Assembly (NCBI GenBank): GCA_028245195.1 | Contig: JAOKCF010000003.1 | Location: 124,001 to 188,000 of the forward strand | Reading direction: 5' to 3' | DNA length: 64,000 nt | DNA from: Vicingaceae bacterium | Lineage (GTDB): Bacteria > Bacteroidota > Bacteroidia > Flavobacteriales_E > Vicingaceae | Shown: piece after piece, positions 11,879 to 21,760 of the stretch | Layout: each line of letters begins with the position of its first letter | Numbering within the stretch: the stretch's first letter is position 1 | Notes under the pieces: generated by a model | The model's database searches: none | Seen by the model: the letters and a program-made list of their open reading frames with translations, nothing else | What the model was told of the DNA's origin: nothing | Made by a program: the position numbers and the translations under genes

Positions 11879-14800
11879 TTAAATCAAATCTGTTTCTTGA
11901 ATTTGAACTAAAATAGATTGAATTTTACCTGATCGCTTGAAAACGTCTTTCGATTCTAGAAAACTCAAAGTATTTTTAGGAATAGCATTATTTGTTCCAT
12001 CAGAATAATTGACAATTAGTTTTCTTTTAGAGGCAATTTCATAAATTATTGGAATCTGACAATAGGTAAAAGCAATCGCATTAACAGGAACCTCAATTTT
12101 ACATGCATCTCCATCGTGATTATAGTACGATAAGGTATCAGATTGATCAATGAATTCTAATTTTCTTAAAATGAAAGGTTCAAAAGTTAAACAACCATCT
12201 ACCACTTGAATCCCTAATTCAGCCCACCGATTAATAATATCTTCTTTTACTTGACCAGTCATGCCAGGCTGCTTAGCACCTGCGTACTTAGGGGTATGAG
12301 AATATGCATCTGTTGGGAATGCTCCATAAAGCTCTGGGGATTTATTTACACCAATACCGGCTCTTATTTCATAATAGTGCTCTATTAATCTGCCAACTGT
12401 ACCTTCAGAAGAATTGGTCTTCTTTGCAGCGTAAATATTTTCTTGGATGGCTAATAATAGTTTCGATACCATGTGCCAATAGATACTTCCTAAGCCTTCA
12501 TAACCATAGAATGCACCAGAACGACCGGTAAAAGCTTTGTGGTCAAAAACAGCTTCAAAAGCAGTTAGAAATTGTTTTGTTTCCTTTTTTGCAATTCGTT
12601 TCAACTCAAAGTCCTTAATAGAGAGTAGCGCTTTTTTTAAATCGGCCACGTTATGGAAATTTCCATTGAAATGAAGTTTTCCATCTAAATCTCGTTCAAT
12701 AATTTCAGTATTTCCTTTTGACACTAGCTTTTCAAGTAATTGAGATCCTTTTAAAAATTCTGGGTCAATTATATTCTTAGCTAAGAAAGGGGATAACTCT
12801 CGATCAGGATAAAGCATATAACTGTACTGATCCGGTCTAAACATCTCGCTGTTTCGAAGTGAATCTAGTACTTTTAATGCTTCTTCAGGGGTTAAGTAAT
12901 TGGCACTTAATGCAGAAACTTGACCTTCTAACATTTCATACAGGTGAATGTAGCTTGCTTTTCCTTCAGACAACTCTACCAGGTTATAAGCGTGGTAGAG
13001 GCCATCTTCTCTAACGTTTTTATCAATCGTGTCTTCTAAGAATTTTAGCGAAAGGGCGTAGAAATCCAACATGTCTTGATGTTTTAACTTCCTTTTTTCC
13101 CCGGTAAATCCTGCATATGCCGTGGTTCTATAATGTTCACCTGCCACACCAAAATCATCCATAAATTGACGTCGCTGTTTGTCATTAAAAGGTTTGCCAA
13201 GATTGTCACTATGGAATAAGAATCCTCTTCTTAAGGCTTCCATTAGATCAACAACAGGTTTATTCACTTCCGTTACTAGCACTTCTTGGTCTTTATAGAT
13301 ATCACTTGCAAAGCTCAACAGTCTTCTTAAGTAATAGAGTGTAACCATCGAAGCTCCATTACCTACCAAGGCATTATTTGCATCATTCCATTCAGGTCTT
13401 TGTGTATTTAACCAAATTCCGACATCAGGTATGAAATTGTACAGTTTAGTAAGTACCACTACCAAAATCTTCTCAGTAAGGTTCACTCTTTTTAATTGGT
13501 TGTGTTTGTTCCATACTAACTTACCATCCGAACCAACTTTATCTACCTTTTCTTTTATTGATGCTTCAAGTTCATGATCAAAATCAATAGTATCTTTTGG
13601 ATTAATTGCTATTGCGTCGTAACCTTTGATTTTATAAGGCACATTGGCATAGGTAAAAATCTTATTATTCAACATGCTTTTTAAACGCTCAGGCTGATAA
13701 TGCAGAGAAATTTCTAATAATTTACACAAGTAGATCACTTGATGGTCTCCCCAATAGCCTATGTGCGACCATGGGTCATTTGGTTCAACAATCTCCCAAT
13801 CAATTCCATCCCTTGAAATTCTGTATGGATTATACCCATCTATGGTGGAGGCATTCACAAATTTAGCTACCATGCCTAGTGCAAATTCTGGATAACTGAA
13901 TGCCAATGCTTCCCAATTTTGAAAGATATCGCGCCAATTGCCTTCAAAATTTCTCAGTTTATTACCAAACTCATCTTTCGTTTCAATAGAAAAGTGATTC
14001 CAAGGTCTACTTGGATCTCCATGCCTTCTGCTAAACGAGAGTGGCAAATACTCCAAGTAATACCGCATCGTATGCAAGTGTTTAGAAGCTACCAAGAAAT
14101 GCCTTAGTTGGTGATAGGATATTTGATCTGGAATGGCTTGTAATACTGGTTTTAAACGCTGATAATCTTGCATGTTCATCTGCTTGATGTGCAATAGAAA
14201 ATCTGCAGTTTCAATTTCATACTGATCGTCAAAAGTACCACCACGCATAATGTTGAATAAAACATTGGAGAAATGTCGGCCAGTTGAGAGTCGATCTTTA
14301 GAAAGCTGAATGCCGTCGGTTAAACCAATTTTCTTGCGTAAGTCTTGTTTGTTTTTATCTATGTCATCCTGCACAACTTTTAGCATACTTTCTTGGCTTG
14401 AAAGCTCAGTTTGTAGTTTTGCAATTTTGGTTACGGACTGATTTACCTCAGCAACTGTTGCCCACGTCGCAGATTCTTTTGCTGCAATGCTTTGTTTAGA
14501 GGTTATAAAAAACGCTCCTTTTTCGGCTTTAATATCTGTTTCCGAAGTTGTTCCGTATCCATTTCTAAAATTTTTTAATTGCAAAGAAGAAAGAAGAATT
14601 GAATCTGTCTTAATGCCAACCGACCAAACAGTTGTAGCCTTTAATGCTTCACTTGGTTCAGCTTTGTCAACAATCATGGAGCTCAATGAATAAATCCCAA
14701 GGTTTGAATTTGGATCTAGTTCACATCTTTTGTAAGCATCTACTAGAGTACTTCTAATATCTTGCAGCGCGCTGCTTACCCCATATGGTAGAATGTTTCG

Positions 14801-15343
14801 AATGCCATCTAATATTTCTGTATCAATGTTTTTAGCTGTTAGATTGGTAAGTTGTGATTTCTTTACAATGCCATATTTTTCAGAAAACATCCATCCATAA
14901 CGAAATGAAAGCCCTAAATCGTGGTTCGTTTCCTCAAAGATAATTTTGCTCCCTTCACGGTTTTTATAAAGGTTTGAGGTGGTGTTGTAAATACCCTCAA
15001 AAGCCTCATTAAAGGGTTCCCAAAGTTTTATTCCATCTGCTGTTTTTACTCGTATCATCGTCTTTGATCCGGTGTCACTTGTGGAACTGATAATTTTATC
15101 ATCTGAATAGTAAGGAAATAAAGATTGTTCCGGGTTCTTCCTTCCTGCAGAAAGCCCACCGTTGCTAGCAATGAATAACCAGTGATCGTTTGCACTTACG
15201 ATAGTCATGAAAAAGGGTCGCATTTTAGTATAATTCTCAATTACGAACAAATCTTCGCCATCAATTACAGCGTATTTCCCATTTACTTCTTTCTTGCCAT
15301 AGTTCAGCTTGGCATCCCCAAAAAATATTGAATCCTTTCCCAT
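11879..15343 (-). CDS. Putative beta-1,3-glucan phosphorylase (GH149/GH94-like)
   Basis: This 1154-residue protein has no signal peptide, so it should act in the cytoplasm. The long multi-domain layout, the N-terminal beta-sandwich-like part with HWLFIASNGGLSAGRKNPEQ, and the central (alpha/alpha)6-like region (HGDPSRPWNHFSI near 440, TTAYAGFTGEKRK near 740) resemble inverting glycoside phosphorylases. The GH149 family (beta-1,3-oligoglucan phosphorylase, about 1100-1200 residues) is the best fit from length and neighbours. It would release glucose 1-phosphate from imported laminari-oligosaccharides. It is the last gene of the minus-strand locus, 7 bp after the GH30 gene. The catalytic acid was not identified; a GH94-type phosphorylase is the alternative. 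Confidence 0.7.
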   Translation of the reverse strand: MGKDSIFFGDAKLNYGKKEVNGKYAVIDGEDLFVIENYTKMRPFFMTIVSANDHWLFIASNGGLSAGRKNPEQSLFPYYSDDKIISSTSDTGSKTMIRVKTADGIKLWEPFNEAFEGIYNTTSNLYKNREGSKIIFEETNHDLGLSFRYGWMFSEKYGIVKKSQLTNLTAKNIDTEILDGIRNILPYGVSSALQDIRSTLVDAYKRCELDPNSNLGIYSLSSMIVDKAEPSEALKATTVWSVGIKTDSILLSSLQLKNFRNGYGTTSETDIKAEKGAFFITSKQSIAAKESATWATVAEVNQSVTKIAKLQTELSSQESMLKVVQDDIDKNKQDLRKKIGLTDGIQLSKDRLSTGRHFSNVLFNIMRGGTFDDQYEIETADFLLHIKQMNMQDYQRLKPVLQAIPDQISYHQLRHFLVASKHLHTMRYYLEYLPLSFSRRHGDPSRPWNHFSIETKDEFGNKLRNFEGNWRDIFQNWEALAFSYPEFALGMVAKFVNASTIDGYNPYRISRDGIDWEIVEPNDPWSHIGYWGDHQVIYLCKLLEISLHYQPERLKSMLNNKIFTYANVPYKIKGYDAIAINPKDTIDFDHELEASIKEKVDKVGSDGKLVWNKHNQLKRVNLTEKILVVVLTKLYNFIPDVGIWLNTQRPEWNDANNALVGNGASMVTLYYLRRLLSFASDIYKDQEVLVTEVNKPVVDLMEALRRGFLFHSDNLGKPFNDKQRRQFMDDFGVAGEHYRTTAYAGFTGEKRKLKHQDMLDFYALSLKFLEDTIDKNVREDGLYHAYNLVELSEGKASYIHLYEMLEGQVSALSANYLTPEEALKVLDSLRNSEMFRPDQYSYMLYPDRELSPFLAKNIIDPEFLKGSQLLEKLVSKGNTEIIERDLDGKLHFNGNFHNVADLKKALLSIKDFELKRIAKKETKQFLTAFEAVFDHKAFTGRSGAFYGYEGLGSIYWHMVSKLLLAIQENIYAAKKTNSSEGTVGRLIEHYYEIRAGIGVNKSPELYGAFPTDAYSHTPKYAGAKQPGMTGQVKEDIINRWAELGIQVVDGCLTFEPFILRKLEFIDQSDTLSYYNHDGDACKIEVPVNAIAFTYCQIPIIYEIASKRKLIVNYSDGTNNAIPKNTLSFLESKDVFKRSGKIQSILVQIQETDLI

Positions 15344-15350
15344 ATTACTT

Positions 15351-16850
15351 CTAAATATTTTCTTCCTTTATTAAAATTGTTAGTAATCCTTGTCCGACTG
15401 TCTGAATATTTTCTTGTCGATTGTTAAACTGTAACACAAAACTTCGTGTTTCATTCGTCATATTTAATACAACTATTACAATGCTCCCATTTTCGTTAAG
15501 TACAGCTGTAGCTAAGAGATTTTCGTCTGTTAACTTATAGTCAATGCGTTTAGCACCAGGCCTAATGAACTTGCTAAAGTGCATCATTGTATAGTATAGT
15601 GGAGTGTAATACACTTCGTCTTTCTCCACATCTACAATTACTGGAGCAATGCACCAGTTTTTTGCCAAATTAGGTCCTCCTTGTCGGTCTAAAACCATGT
15701 TCCAGTCTACCCATCCTTCTGCCCAGTTGTTTAAGCAACCAATCATATCCCTTGCATATCTGTAAACCGGCACGTATTTCGGGTGGTCTTTTTTATCTTC
15801 TTCAAGAGCCCAATCGTATCCCCAGTCAGTAGCTTCTTTGCTCCAATACCACGCATCTTCCTTCCAATGAGGAATTTCAGAGTCAATACACCCCTCCGTT
15901 TGAATGATTGATTTTGATGGAGCTAAATTGTGTGTGTAATTTAAAGACTCTTCCATTACATCATTTGTACTGGTGTACCAATGAACAGCAGTCCCGTAAA
16001 TGTATTTATCTAAGCTCTTGTCTGTAAGCAGAATATCTGCCCATTCTTTTAATTCTTTTCCTCGATTTTGGTCGTAAACTAATATTTTTTGGTTCAGATT
16101 GTCCGTTTCAAATTGAGGTCCTAGGTGATTTTTTACAAAGTCACCCATTTCTTTAGGAGTGTAATGCATGCTTTCCCAATTAGAATCATTCCCTAAAGGT
16201 TCATTTTCAACCGTAACAGCCCAAATGTTAATTCCTTCTTTTTTATAGGCTGAAATATATTTCGAAAAATAGTTAGCCCAAGTTGGGAAATATTCTTTTT
16301 TTAATTGACCCCCATTCCAAGTGTTGTTAGTTTTCATCCAAGGAGGAGCAGTCCATGGCGAAGCGATGATTTTGAAGCCATTTGGTGAAATTTCTTGGGC
16401 TTCTAGAATCATTGGAATTAAAACAGACTGATCTCTTTTTATAGAAAAATGTTCTAAGAGGGTATCGTCGGCTACTTCTGAATAAGAGTAATTACTTAGC
16501 GAAAAGTCACAGGAGTTAATGTGGGTTCTTGTTAATGAATAATTTGCACCGTCTTCAGCGAAATAGGCATCGAGAATTTCTTTTCTTTTCGCTTTGCTCA
16601 TTTGGTCCAATAAGGAAGCTGAAGCTTCAGTAAATGCACCTCCAAAACCTGTTATTTTTTGAAATGTTCGCGCAGGATAAAGGATTAATGTATCCATATT
16701 CCGAACTTTTTGAGAGTTTAGCTCCTTTGCTTCAAACTGATCTCCTTGCGCAGAAGTCTGGAATACTTGCACTGTCAATTTCTCTTGTTCTTTTTTGTTA
16801 CACAAAACAGCCGCTAAAAGAATAATTATGATGGTGATTTTGATGTTCAT
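15351..16850 (-). CDS. GH30 family beta-glucanase/glucosidase
   Basis: The 499-residue protein begins with a hydrophobic export segment followed by C-N-K-K, a non-canonical lipobox. GH30 hallmarks are FQKITGFGGAFTEASA (near residue 63), the acid/base in VTVENEPLGNDSNWESM and the nucleophile in IIQTEGCID. Family members cleave beta-1,6-glucosidic bonds; in laminarin loci they remove the beta-1,6 side branches. The stop codon of the upstream GH16 overlaps the start by 4 bp (ATGA), indicating coupled translation. Glucosylceramidase-type activity is possible within the family but less likely in this setting. Confidence 0.85.
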   Translation of the reverse strand: MNIKITIIIILLAAVLCNKKEQEKLTVQVFQTSAQGDQFEAKELNSQKVRNMDTLILYPARTFQKITGFGGAFTEASASLLDQMSKAKRKEILDAYFAEDGANYSLTRTHINSCDFSLSNYSYSEVADDTLLEHFSIKRDQSVLIPMILEAQEISPNGFKIIASPWTAPPWMKTNNTWNGGQLKKEYFPTWANYFSKYISAYKKEGINIWAVTVENEPLGNDSNWESMHYTPKEMGDFVKNHLGPQFETDNLNQKILVYDQNRGKELKEWADILLTDKSLDKYIYGTAVHWYTSTNDVMEESLNYTHNLAPSKSIIQTEGCIDSEIPHWKEDAWYWSKEATDWGYDWALEEDKKDHPKYVPVYRYARDMIGCLNNWAEGWVDWNMVLDRQGGPNLAKNWCIAPVIVDVEKDEVYYTPLYYTMMHFSKFIRPGAKRIDYKLTDENLLATAVLNENGSIVIVVLNMTNETRSFVLQFNNRQENIQTVGQGLLTILIKEENI

Positions 16851-18037
16851 TTTTTCTCGTAGACTCTAACGTAATCTAGAATATATTGATGGGAAGTATA
16901 GCTGCTGTCAATTCCTTTTTTACCTCCCCAACCTCCACCAATAGCAAGGTTTATTATAATATTTTGGGGTTGATTAAATGGCCATTCAAGTGAGTCTGCA
17001 TTCTTATCGTATGTGTAATACAGTTCACCGTCTAAATACCCTTCAATTTTAGTAGGATACCATTCTACAGCATACGTATGAAACTTATTATGCATGCTGT
17101 CCACTTCAATTTCACTGCCAATTTGATTGCCTTGTTTAAAATAATAAGCTCTGGTGTGGCAAGTAGCATGGTTTATTCCATATCCTGTAGTATCATTAAT
17201 TTCATAGCCAACGCACTCGAGCACGTCAATCTCACCACAATATGGCCAAGAGAGTTCATCTTGGTATGTATCTCCTAATAACCATCCTGCAGCCCATGTT
17301 CCTCTTCCCGCTGGAACCTTTGCTCTGAATTCAATTCTCCCATATTTAAAAGAGACTTTGCTTTGCGTAGTTAATCGTGCAGAAGACCAATATTTATCTT
17401 TTTCATTTTTATGAGCTTCAATAATTAATGACCCATTTTCTTGCCGGGCATTTTTCAAATCTGCTGAGGTGTAATATTGTAATTCATTATTTCCCCAGCC
17501 CCAATTCCCGACGTTGTAAATCCATTTTGAATCATCAGCTAGGCCAGCTCCATTAAATTCGTCAGACCACACGAGCGACCACCCTGAACCACTCATGTTT
17601 TGAACTAAAGCACTATCTGTTTCTAGATGGTGCTGAATTAAGTCGAAACGTATGCTATCAATAGTGCTTTCACCTTCGCTATGGAGCTTCATTTGATGTT
17701 CTCCTTTGGCTAATGGAGAACCATCGATTACTCCTTTTCCTACTTCATTTAAAATTATTGAACCCGTAATGTTGTATGTTCTCTCATCTTTATTGTTAAT
17801 GTAATCTTCAATCCATACGGCAGTTGAGTCATCTAAATTTCCCCAAATGCTTACCTGGTAGCGACCTGTTTGAGGTACGTTTAATAAAAATTCAGGCGAA
17901 TTTAAACGAACCAAAATGGATTCCGTTTCGATTGATTTGATTTCTTCGTTTTCTGCAACTTCAAATTTTGAATGAGCAAAAAAGGATGATTGAACAAATA
18001 AGGTTGTGATAAATAGAATAAGAATAATTTTTTTCAT
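16847..18037 (-). CDS. GH16 family beta-1,3-glucanase (laminarinase) with N-terminal beta-sandwich domain
   Basis: The 396-residue protein has a signal peptide (MKKIILILFITTLFVQ). A roughly 130-residue N-terminal domain follows with a CBM6-like look (GRYQVSIWG, LAKGEHQMKLHSEGESTIDSIRF). The GH16 catalytic domain carries the EIDVLE motif (general form ExDxxE) and WSDEFNGAGL at its start. It should cut internal beta-1,3 bonds of laminarin in the periplasm or at the surface. There is no lipobox cysteine, unlike the second GH16 of the locus at 33437. It lies between the MFS transporter and GH30 genes with almost no spacing. Confidence 0.88.
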   Translation of the reverse strand: MKKIILILFITTLFVQSSFFAHSKFEVAENEEIKSIETESILVRLNSPEFLLNVPQTGRYQVSIWGNLDDSTAVWIEDYINNKDERTYNITGSIILNEVGKGVIDGSPLAKGEHQMKLHSEGESTIDSIRFDLIQHHLETDSALVQNMSGSGWSLVWSDEFNGAGLADDSKWIYNVGNWGWGNNELQYYTSADLKNARQENGSLIIEAHKNEKDKYWSSARLTTQSKVSFKYGRIEFRAKVPAGRGTWAAGWLLGDTYQDELSWPYCGEIDVLECVGYEINDTTGYGINHATCHTRAYYFKQGNQIGSEIEVDSMHNKFHTYAVEWYPTKIEGYLDGELYYTYDKNADSLEWPFNQPQNIIINLAIGGGWGGKKGIDSSYTSHQYILDYVRVYEKK

Positions 18038-18042
18038 TGTGA

Positions 18043-19581
18043 TTACTTTACATATTTTGCTTCAATTTCTTCAAGAGACTTGCCTTTGGTTTCCGGTAAA
18101 ATTTTCAATAAGACAATAAATCCGGCAAGGGCTATCAATCCAAAGATTAAAAAACTTAATGAATTACCTAAATTGGAAAGCTCCCAAGGGAAAACCTGCT
18201 GAACTACCCAGCTCGTAAAAGAATTTACAAAACCAATTGCCCCAATCGCTAAGCCTCGATATTTAATTGGGTACAATTCTGAAAGCAGAACCCACATCAC
18301 AGGTCCAAGTGAAAAGGCGAAGCAGGCGATGAATCCAAGAATTCCAAACAGTATTAGAGTTGCATTAATATTTGTTGCATATTCAAGAATTACGCCTTCA
18401 TTTTTAGCATAAAGCTGTGTTCCTAGGGATGCTTTCATTTCATTTTTGAAATCCAAATCATTGTCATATACCTTGTCAACAGCAAATGACAATTGACTGG
18501 CCTCCATACCAGATAACTCTATTTTTTGAAGGTCTTGCTCTGTTAATTTATAAGTTGCTTCATTGAAACCGTATGCGCAAAGTATCAAACTTATTGATAT
18601 CCCTGCTATTCCAATTAACAATAAGGGTCTTCTGCCCATTCTATCAATCAAAAAGATAGCAACGAAGGTGAATAAAACAGTAATAAAACTGAGAAGTACT
18701 CCGGAAGAAAATGCAGCGTCGGTCCCAATACCTGTTTGTTTAAATATAGAAGTAGCGTAAAAGTAGACGGCATTTATACCTGTAATTTGTTGTAAAACTC
18801 CAATTACCAAACCAACTAAGAGAATGAACCTTAAAGAAGGTTTGAGCAAGGATAAAAGTGAAACCTTTGAATCGTCTTTCGATTTTGATGCGTTTTCAAT
18901 TGCTTTAATTTCTTCAGAAGCTACTTCAGTTCCATAAATTCTATTTAGAACCCCTTTAGCCTCTTCGACCATATTTTTAGTGTACAACCATCTAGGGCTT
19001 TTAGGAACAAAAAACATGATTATGAAATAAAAGATAGCAGGAATAAACTCTATGCCTAACATCCATCTCCAAACAGTTTCGTCATTGAACAAATCAGTTC
19101 CGGCGGTATTGATTTTGTTTAAATAATAATTACTTAAAAATGCCGCAAAGAAACCGAGTACAATGTTTAGCTGTTGTAATGAAACAAGCTTACCTCTATT
19201 TTTTGCGGAAGATATTTCGGCGATATACGTAGGTGCTAAAATTAAAGCTGCCCCAAACCCTATGCCTCCTATCATTCTTGCGATGTAAAGCATTTCATAA
19301 GAGGTGGCAAAGGCCGAAAATAAGGCAGATACAGCATACAAAAAGGCGACTACAATCAATATTTTTTTACGCCCAATAATATCACTTAACCTACCGGCAA
19401 GTAACATGGCAATCATAGCCGCAAAAGAAGGAGAACTTACTACCCATCCCGATTGCCAGTCGTTTAAATCAAATTCAGGCCCTGCATATGACATAACACC
19501 CGAAATAATGCCGGCGTCAAAACCGAATAAAAAGCCTCCTAACGAAACTACAAATGCAATTAATATTACTTTTCTACTCAT
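18043..19581 (-). CDS. MFS sugar transporter (sugar porter family)
   Basis: The 512-residue protein has about twelve membrane helices and the sugar porter signatures GRLSDIIGRKK after helix 2, DRMGRRPLL after helix 8 and PETKGKSLEEIE at the C-terminus. QQITGINAVYFYA (near 265) resembles the sugar-binding QQxxGINxxxYY motif. It probably imports glucose by proton symport across the inner membrane. A soluble insertion of about 70 residues (roughly 350-415) between late helices is longer than in XylE. The start overlaps the end of the GH17 gene by 8 bp. The exact sugar cannot be read from sequence. Confidence 0.85.
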   Translation of the reverse strand: MSRKVILIAFVVSLGGFLFGFDAGIISGVMSYAGPEFDLNDWQSGWVVSSPSFAAMIAMLLAGRLSDIIGRKKILIVVAFLYAVSALFSAFATSYEMLYIARMIGGIGFGAALILAPTYIAEISSAKNRGKLVSLQQLNIVLGFFAAFLSNYYLNKINTAGTDLFNDETVWRWMLGIEFIPAIFYFIIMFFVPKSPRWLYTKNMVEEAKGVLNRIYGTEVASEEIKAIENASKSKDDSKVSLLSLLKPSLRFILLVGLVIGVLQQITGINAVYFYATSIFKQTGIGTDAAFSSGVLLSFITVLFTFVAIFLIDRMGRRPLLLIGIAGISISLILCAYGFNEATYKLTEQDLQKIELSGMEASQLSFAVDKVYDNDLDFKNEMKASLGTQLYAKNEGVILEYATNINATLILFGILGFIACFAFSLGPVMWVLLSELYPIKYRGLAIGAIGFVNSFTSWVVQQVFPWELSNLGNSLSFLIFGLIALAGFIVLLKILPETKGKSLEEIEAKYVK

Positions 19582-20863
19582 AACTTTTTGTTTTGGTTTG
19601 AACGACAGGAGCTAGTATGCTTTGAAGTAATGCCTCCTCATTGCCTCCATATGTTTTTGAAATAGGATTTCCATTTCTAGTAATACCTTCAAATTGTCCG
19701 GAATCAACTAAACTCCACAAGGTATATTTGACTTCATTTTTAATATTTATCAGGCCAAAGTGATTTTCTGAGGCACGTACATCGTTTGTATCCTTCCAAG
19801 GTTCATCAAAAGCTTCAAAGAAGAAGCAAGCTAACCCTTCTGCAGAGGACCATTCTCTCATGTAATTGTAATACAATTTTTGTTTGAATTCATCGGCCGC
19901 ATGAGATCCGTTAACTCCATAGTTTGAAAAAGCGGAAGTTGCCCAACCCGTTTCGCCAATATGAATGGGCTTATCGGGTGAAATAGAGTGAATGTATTTT
20001 CTGGTAGACTCATATTGAGCAACTGCATAGTTCTTAGCTTTTAACATGCCCTCTTTCGCTAATTCGATTTTGCTTTTTGATAAATCCGTTGAATCAATTT
20101 GCCAAAAATCAGGGTTGTAATGTGTGTCGTGAAAAGGGTAGGTGTGCATTGAAACATAATCAACTGCTTTAATTAATTCGTCCAACTCTTTAGAGAGATA
20201 GTCAGTTGATCCACCACCCCAAGAAGCAAAATTATCTGAGCTGGTAATCCATAAATCGGAACTCAATTCCCCTTGCTCCTTTACTTTTTGAAGTTGCTCA
20301 ACGTAGTTTAATATAACCCTAGGGGAAACAGAATACATTTCAGCCCAATGCACCATAGACTCATTCCCAACTGCAATAATTTTAATGATGTCAGGATACT
20401 TTTTTGCTAGTTCAACTGCTCTTTTTATCTCAGCCCGATTTTCTTTGATGTTTTCTTTCGAATGATTCCTCGAAGAGGTATATGCTTGTTCGCATTCAAT
20501 CCATGCACCCAACATGACATACATTTCAAAAGAAGGATTCTCCTGCTTTAATTCATTAATCGCTTGCAATACTCTTTCAGCGTGAGGAAACTTTTGTGTG
20601 TAGTATGTCCGAATAATTCTAATATCAATCGCTGATAAAACTTTCATGTCCTCCTTTAACTCTTCAACAGAAGGGCACATCTTTCTCGTCTTTTCTCTAT
20701 ATCCGCCAAATGAGATTGCCTGGAAGTTTGGGTTTCCTAAAATATGTTCTGCAGTAATAATTTCTTTTGCTGTTGTGCTATCCACACTGGTGGAGCATGA
20801 AAATACAGCCAAAATTATAATGGGAATTGATATTTTAACGAAATGTTTCATCTTAAGCTTCAA
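19574..20863 (-). CDS. GH17 family beta-1,3-glucanase lipoprotein
   Basis: The 429-residue protein starts with a signal peptide ending AVFSCSTS, a good lipobox, so it should be lipid-anchored. GH17 features are the acid/base glutamate in IAVGNESMVHW and the nucleophile in HIGETGWATS. It cleaves linear beta-1,3-glucan, complementing GH16 and GH30. The listed start overlaps the kinase stop by 11 bp; the internal ATG (MKHF, at 20851) would avoid the overlap and keeps the signal peptide, so the true start is open. It is co-oriented with the sugar transporter downstream. Confidence 0.87.
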   Translation of the reverse strand: MKLKMKHFVKISIPIIILAVFSCSTSVDSTTAKEIITAEHILGNPNFQAISFGGYREKTRKMCPSVEELKEDMKVLSAIDIRIIRTYYTQKFPHAERVLQAINELKQENPSFEMYVMLGAWIECEQAYTSSRNHSKENIKENRAEIKRAVELAKKYPDIIKIIAVGNESMVHWAEMYSVSPRVILNYVEQLQKVKEQGELSSDLWITSSDNFASWGGGSTDYLSKELDELIKAVDYVSMHTYPFHDTHYNPDFWQIDSTDLSKSKIELAKEGMLKAKNYAVAQYESTRKYIHSISPDKPIHIGETGWATSAFSNYGVNGSHAADEFKQKLYYNYMREWSSAEGLACFFFEAFDEPWKDTNDVRASENHFGLINIKNEVKYTLWSLVDSGQFEGITRNGNPISKTYGGNEEALLQSILAPVVQTKTKSYE

Positions 20864-21758
20864 ATCTTTGATGACTTTTTAATTTTGTGTTCGTGGCATC
20901 CGATAAAATATTCAAGTAATTACGATGATAATTTACTAATTCATTAATTGGGCTCTTTATTATTTTACCTGCTTTATATCCTTGTTTTTTTAATTCTTCA
21001 ATGAGTATGTCTTTGAAAATAAATGCGAGACTACCTACGAAACCAACTTGCTTAGACTTGTATTCTGAAAAACAGCCTACATGTATTTCAATAAATTTGG
21101 CAAAACCATGACGTAACATGTCCATAATGTATTGTTCCTGTTTATGTTTTGCAATAAAAGGCATGAACGATGCTAGATATACATTGGCATGTATATTACC
21201 ATAAATCTTTTCTCTAGCCTCTCCCCATGTTAATTGATAGGTTGCTTCAAAATCTTCTTGAATGACTGTCGGCATGCGTTTATAGAAAAAGTCAGATAAA
21301 AGTTGTTTGCCGAAGTATCCACCTCCTGCTTCGTCTCCCATAACGAAACCTAACGCTGGAATTTTTTCAATTAGATTCTCTCCGTCAAAGTAACATGAGT
21401 TAGATCCAGTTCCTATTATGCAACTAATTAAAGGTTGATCTTCATATAAAGAATATGCTGCAGCAAGAAGGTCGTGATCAACAACGATTTCTGCATTTCT
21501 AAATACTTGTACTAAACCATTAATAATTCGCTGCTTTAATTTTGGACTAGAACAGCTAGCACCGTAAAAGTAAACGTTGTTTACTTTATCTTTCGAAGCA
21601 AATAAATCGACACACTGACTGAGTGTTTCAGCCACGTATTCAGTGCTATGGAAGTCTGGGTTAAATCCTTGTGTTTTAAAATTGCTTTCTACCAAGCCTT
21701 CATCGTTTAAGATAACCCATTCACATTTAGTTGAGCCGCTTTCTGCTATTGCTATCAT
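20853..21758 (-). CDS. BadF/BadG-type sugar kinase (N-acetylglucosamine kinase-like)
   Basis: The 301-residue protein belongs to the ASKHA-fold BadF/BadG/BcrA ATPase group. The phosphate-1 loop is ESGSTKCEWV at residue 6, the second phosphate motif GTGSNSCYFDG lies near 115, and GFVMGDEAGGGYFGK follows. Relatives phosphorylate N-acetylglucosamine or glucosamine. Between the transporter/GH genes and the Entner-Doudoroff genes, a plausible job is phosphorylating glucose to glucose 6-phosphate, because no other glucokinase is in the locus; this is inference. It is 2 bp from eda and overlaps the GH17 gene. Confidence 0.8.
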   Translation of the reverse strand: MIAIAESGSTKCEWVILNDEGLVESNFKTQGFNPDFHSTEYVAETLSQCVDLFASKDKVNNVYFYGASCSSPKLKQRIINGLVQVFRNAEIVVDHDLLAAAYSLYEDQPLISCIIGTGSNSCYFDGENLIEKIPALGFVMGDEAGGGYFGKQLLSDFFYKRMPTVIQEDFEATYQLTWGEAREKIYGNIHANVYLASFMPFIAKHKQEQYIMDMLRHGFAKFIEIHVGCFSEYKSKQVGFVGSLAFIFKDILIEELKKQGYKAGKIIKSPINELVNYHRNYLNILSDATNTKLKSHQRFEA

Positions 21759-21760
21759 CG

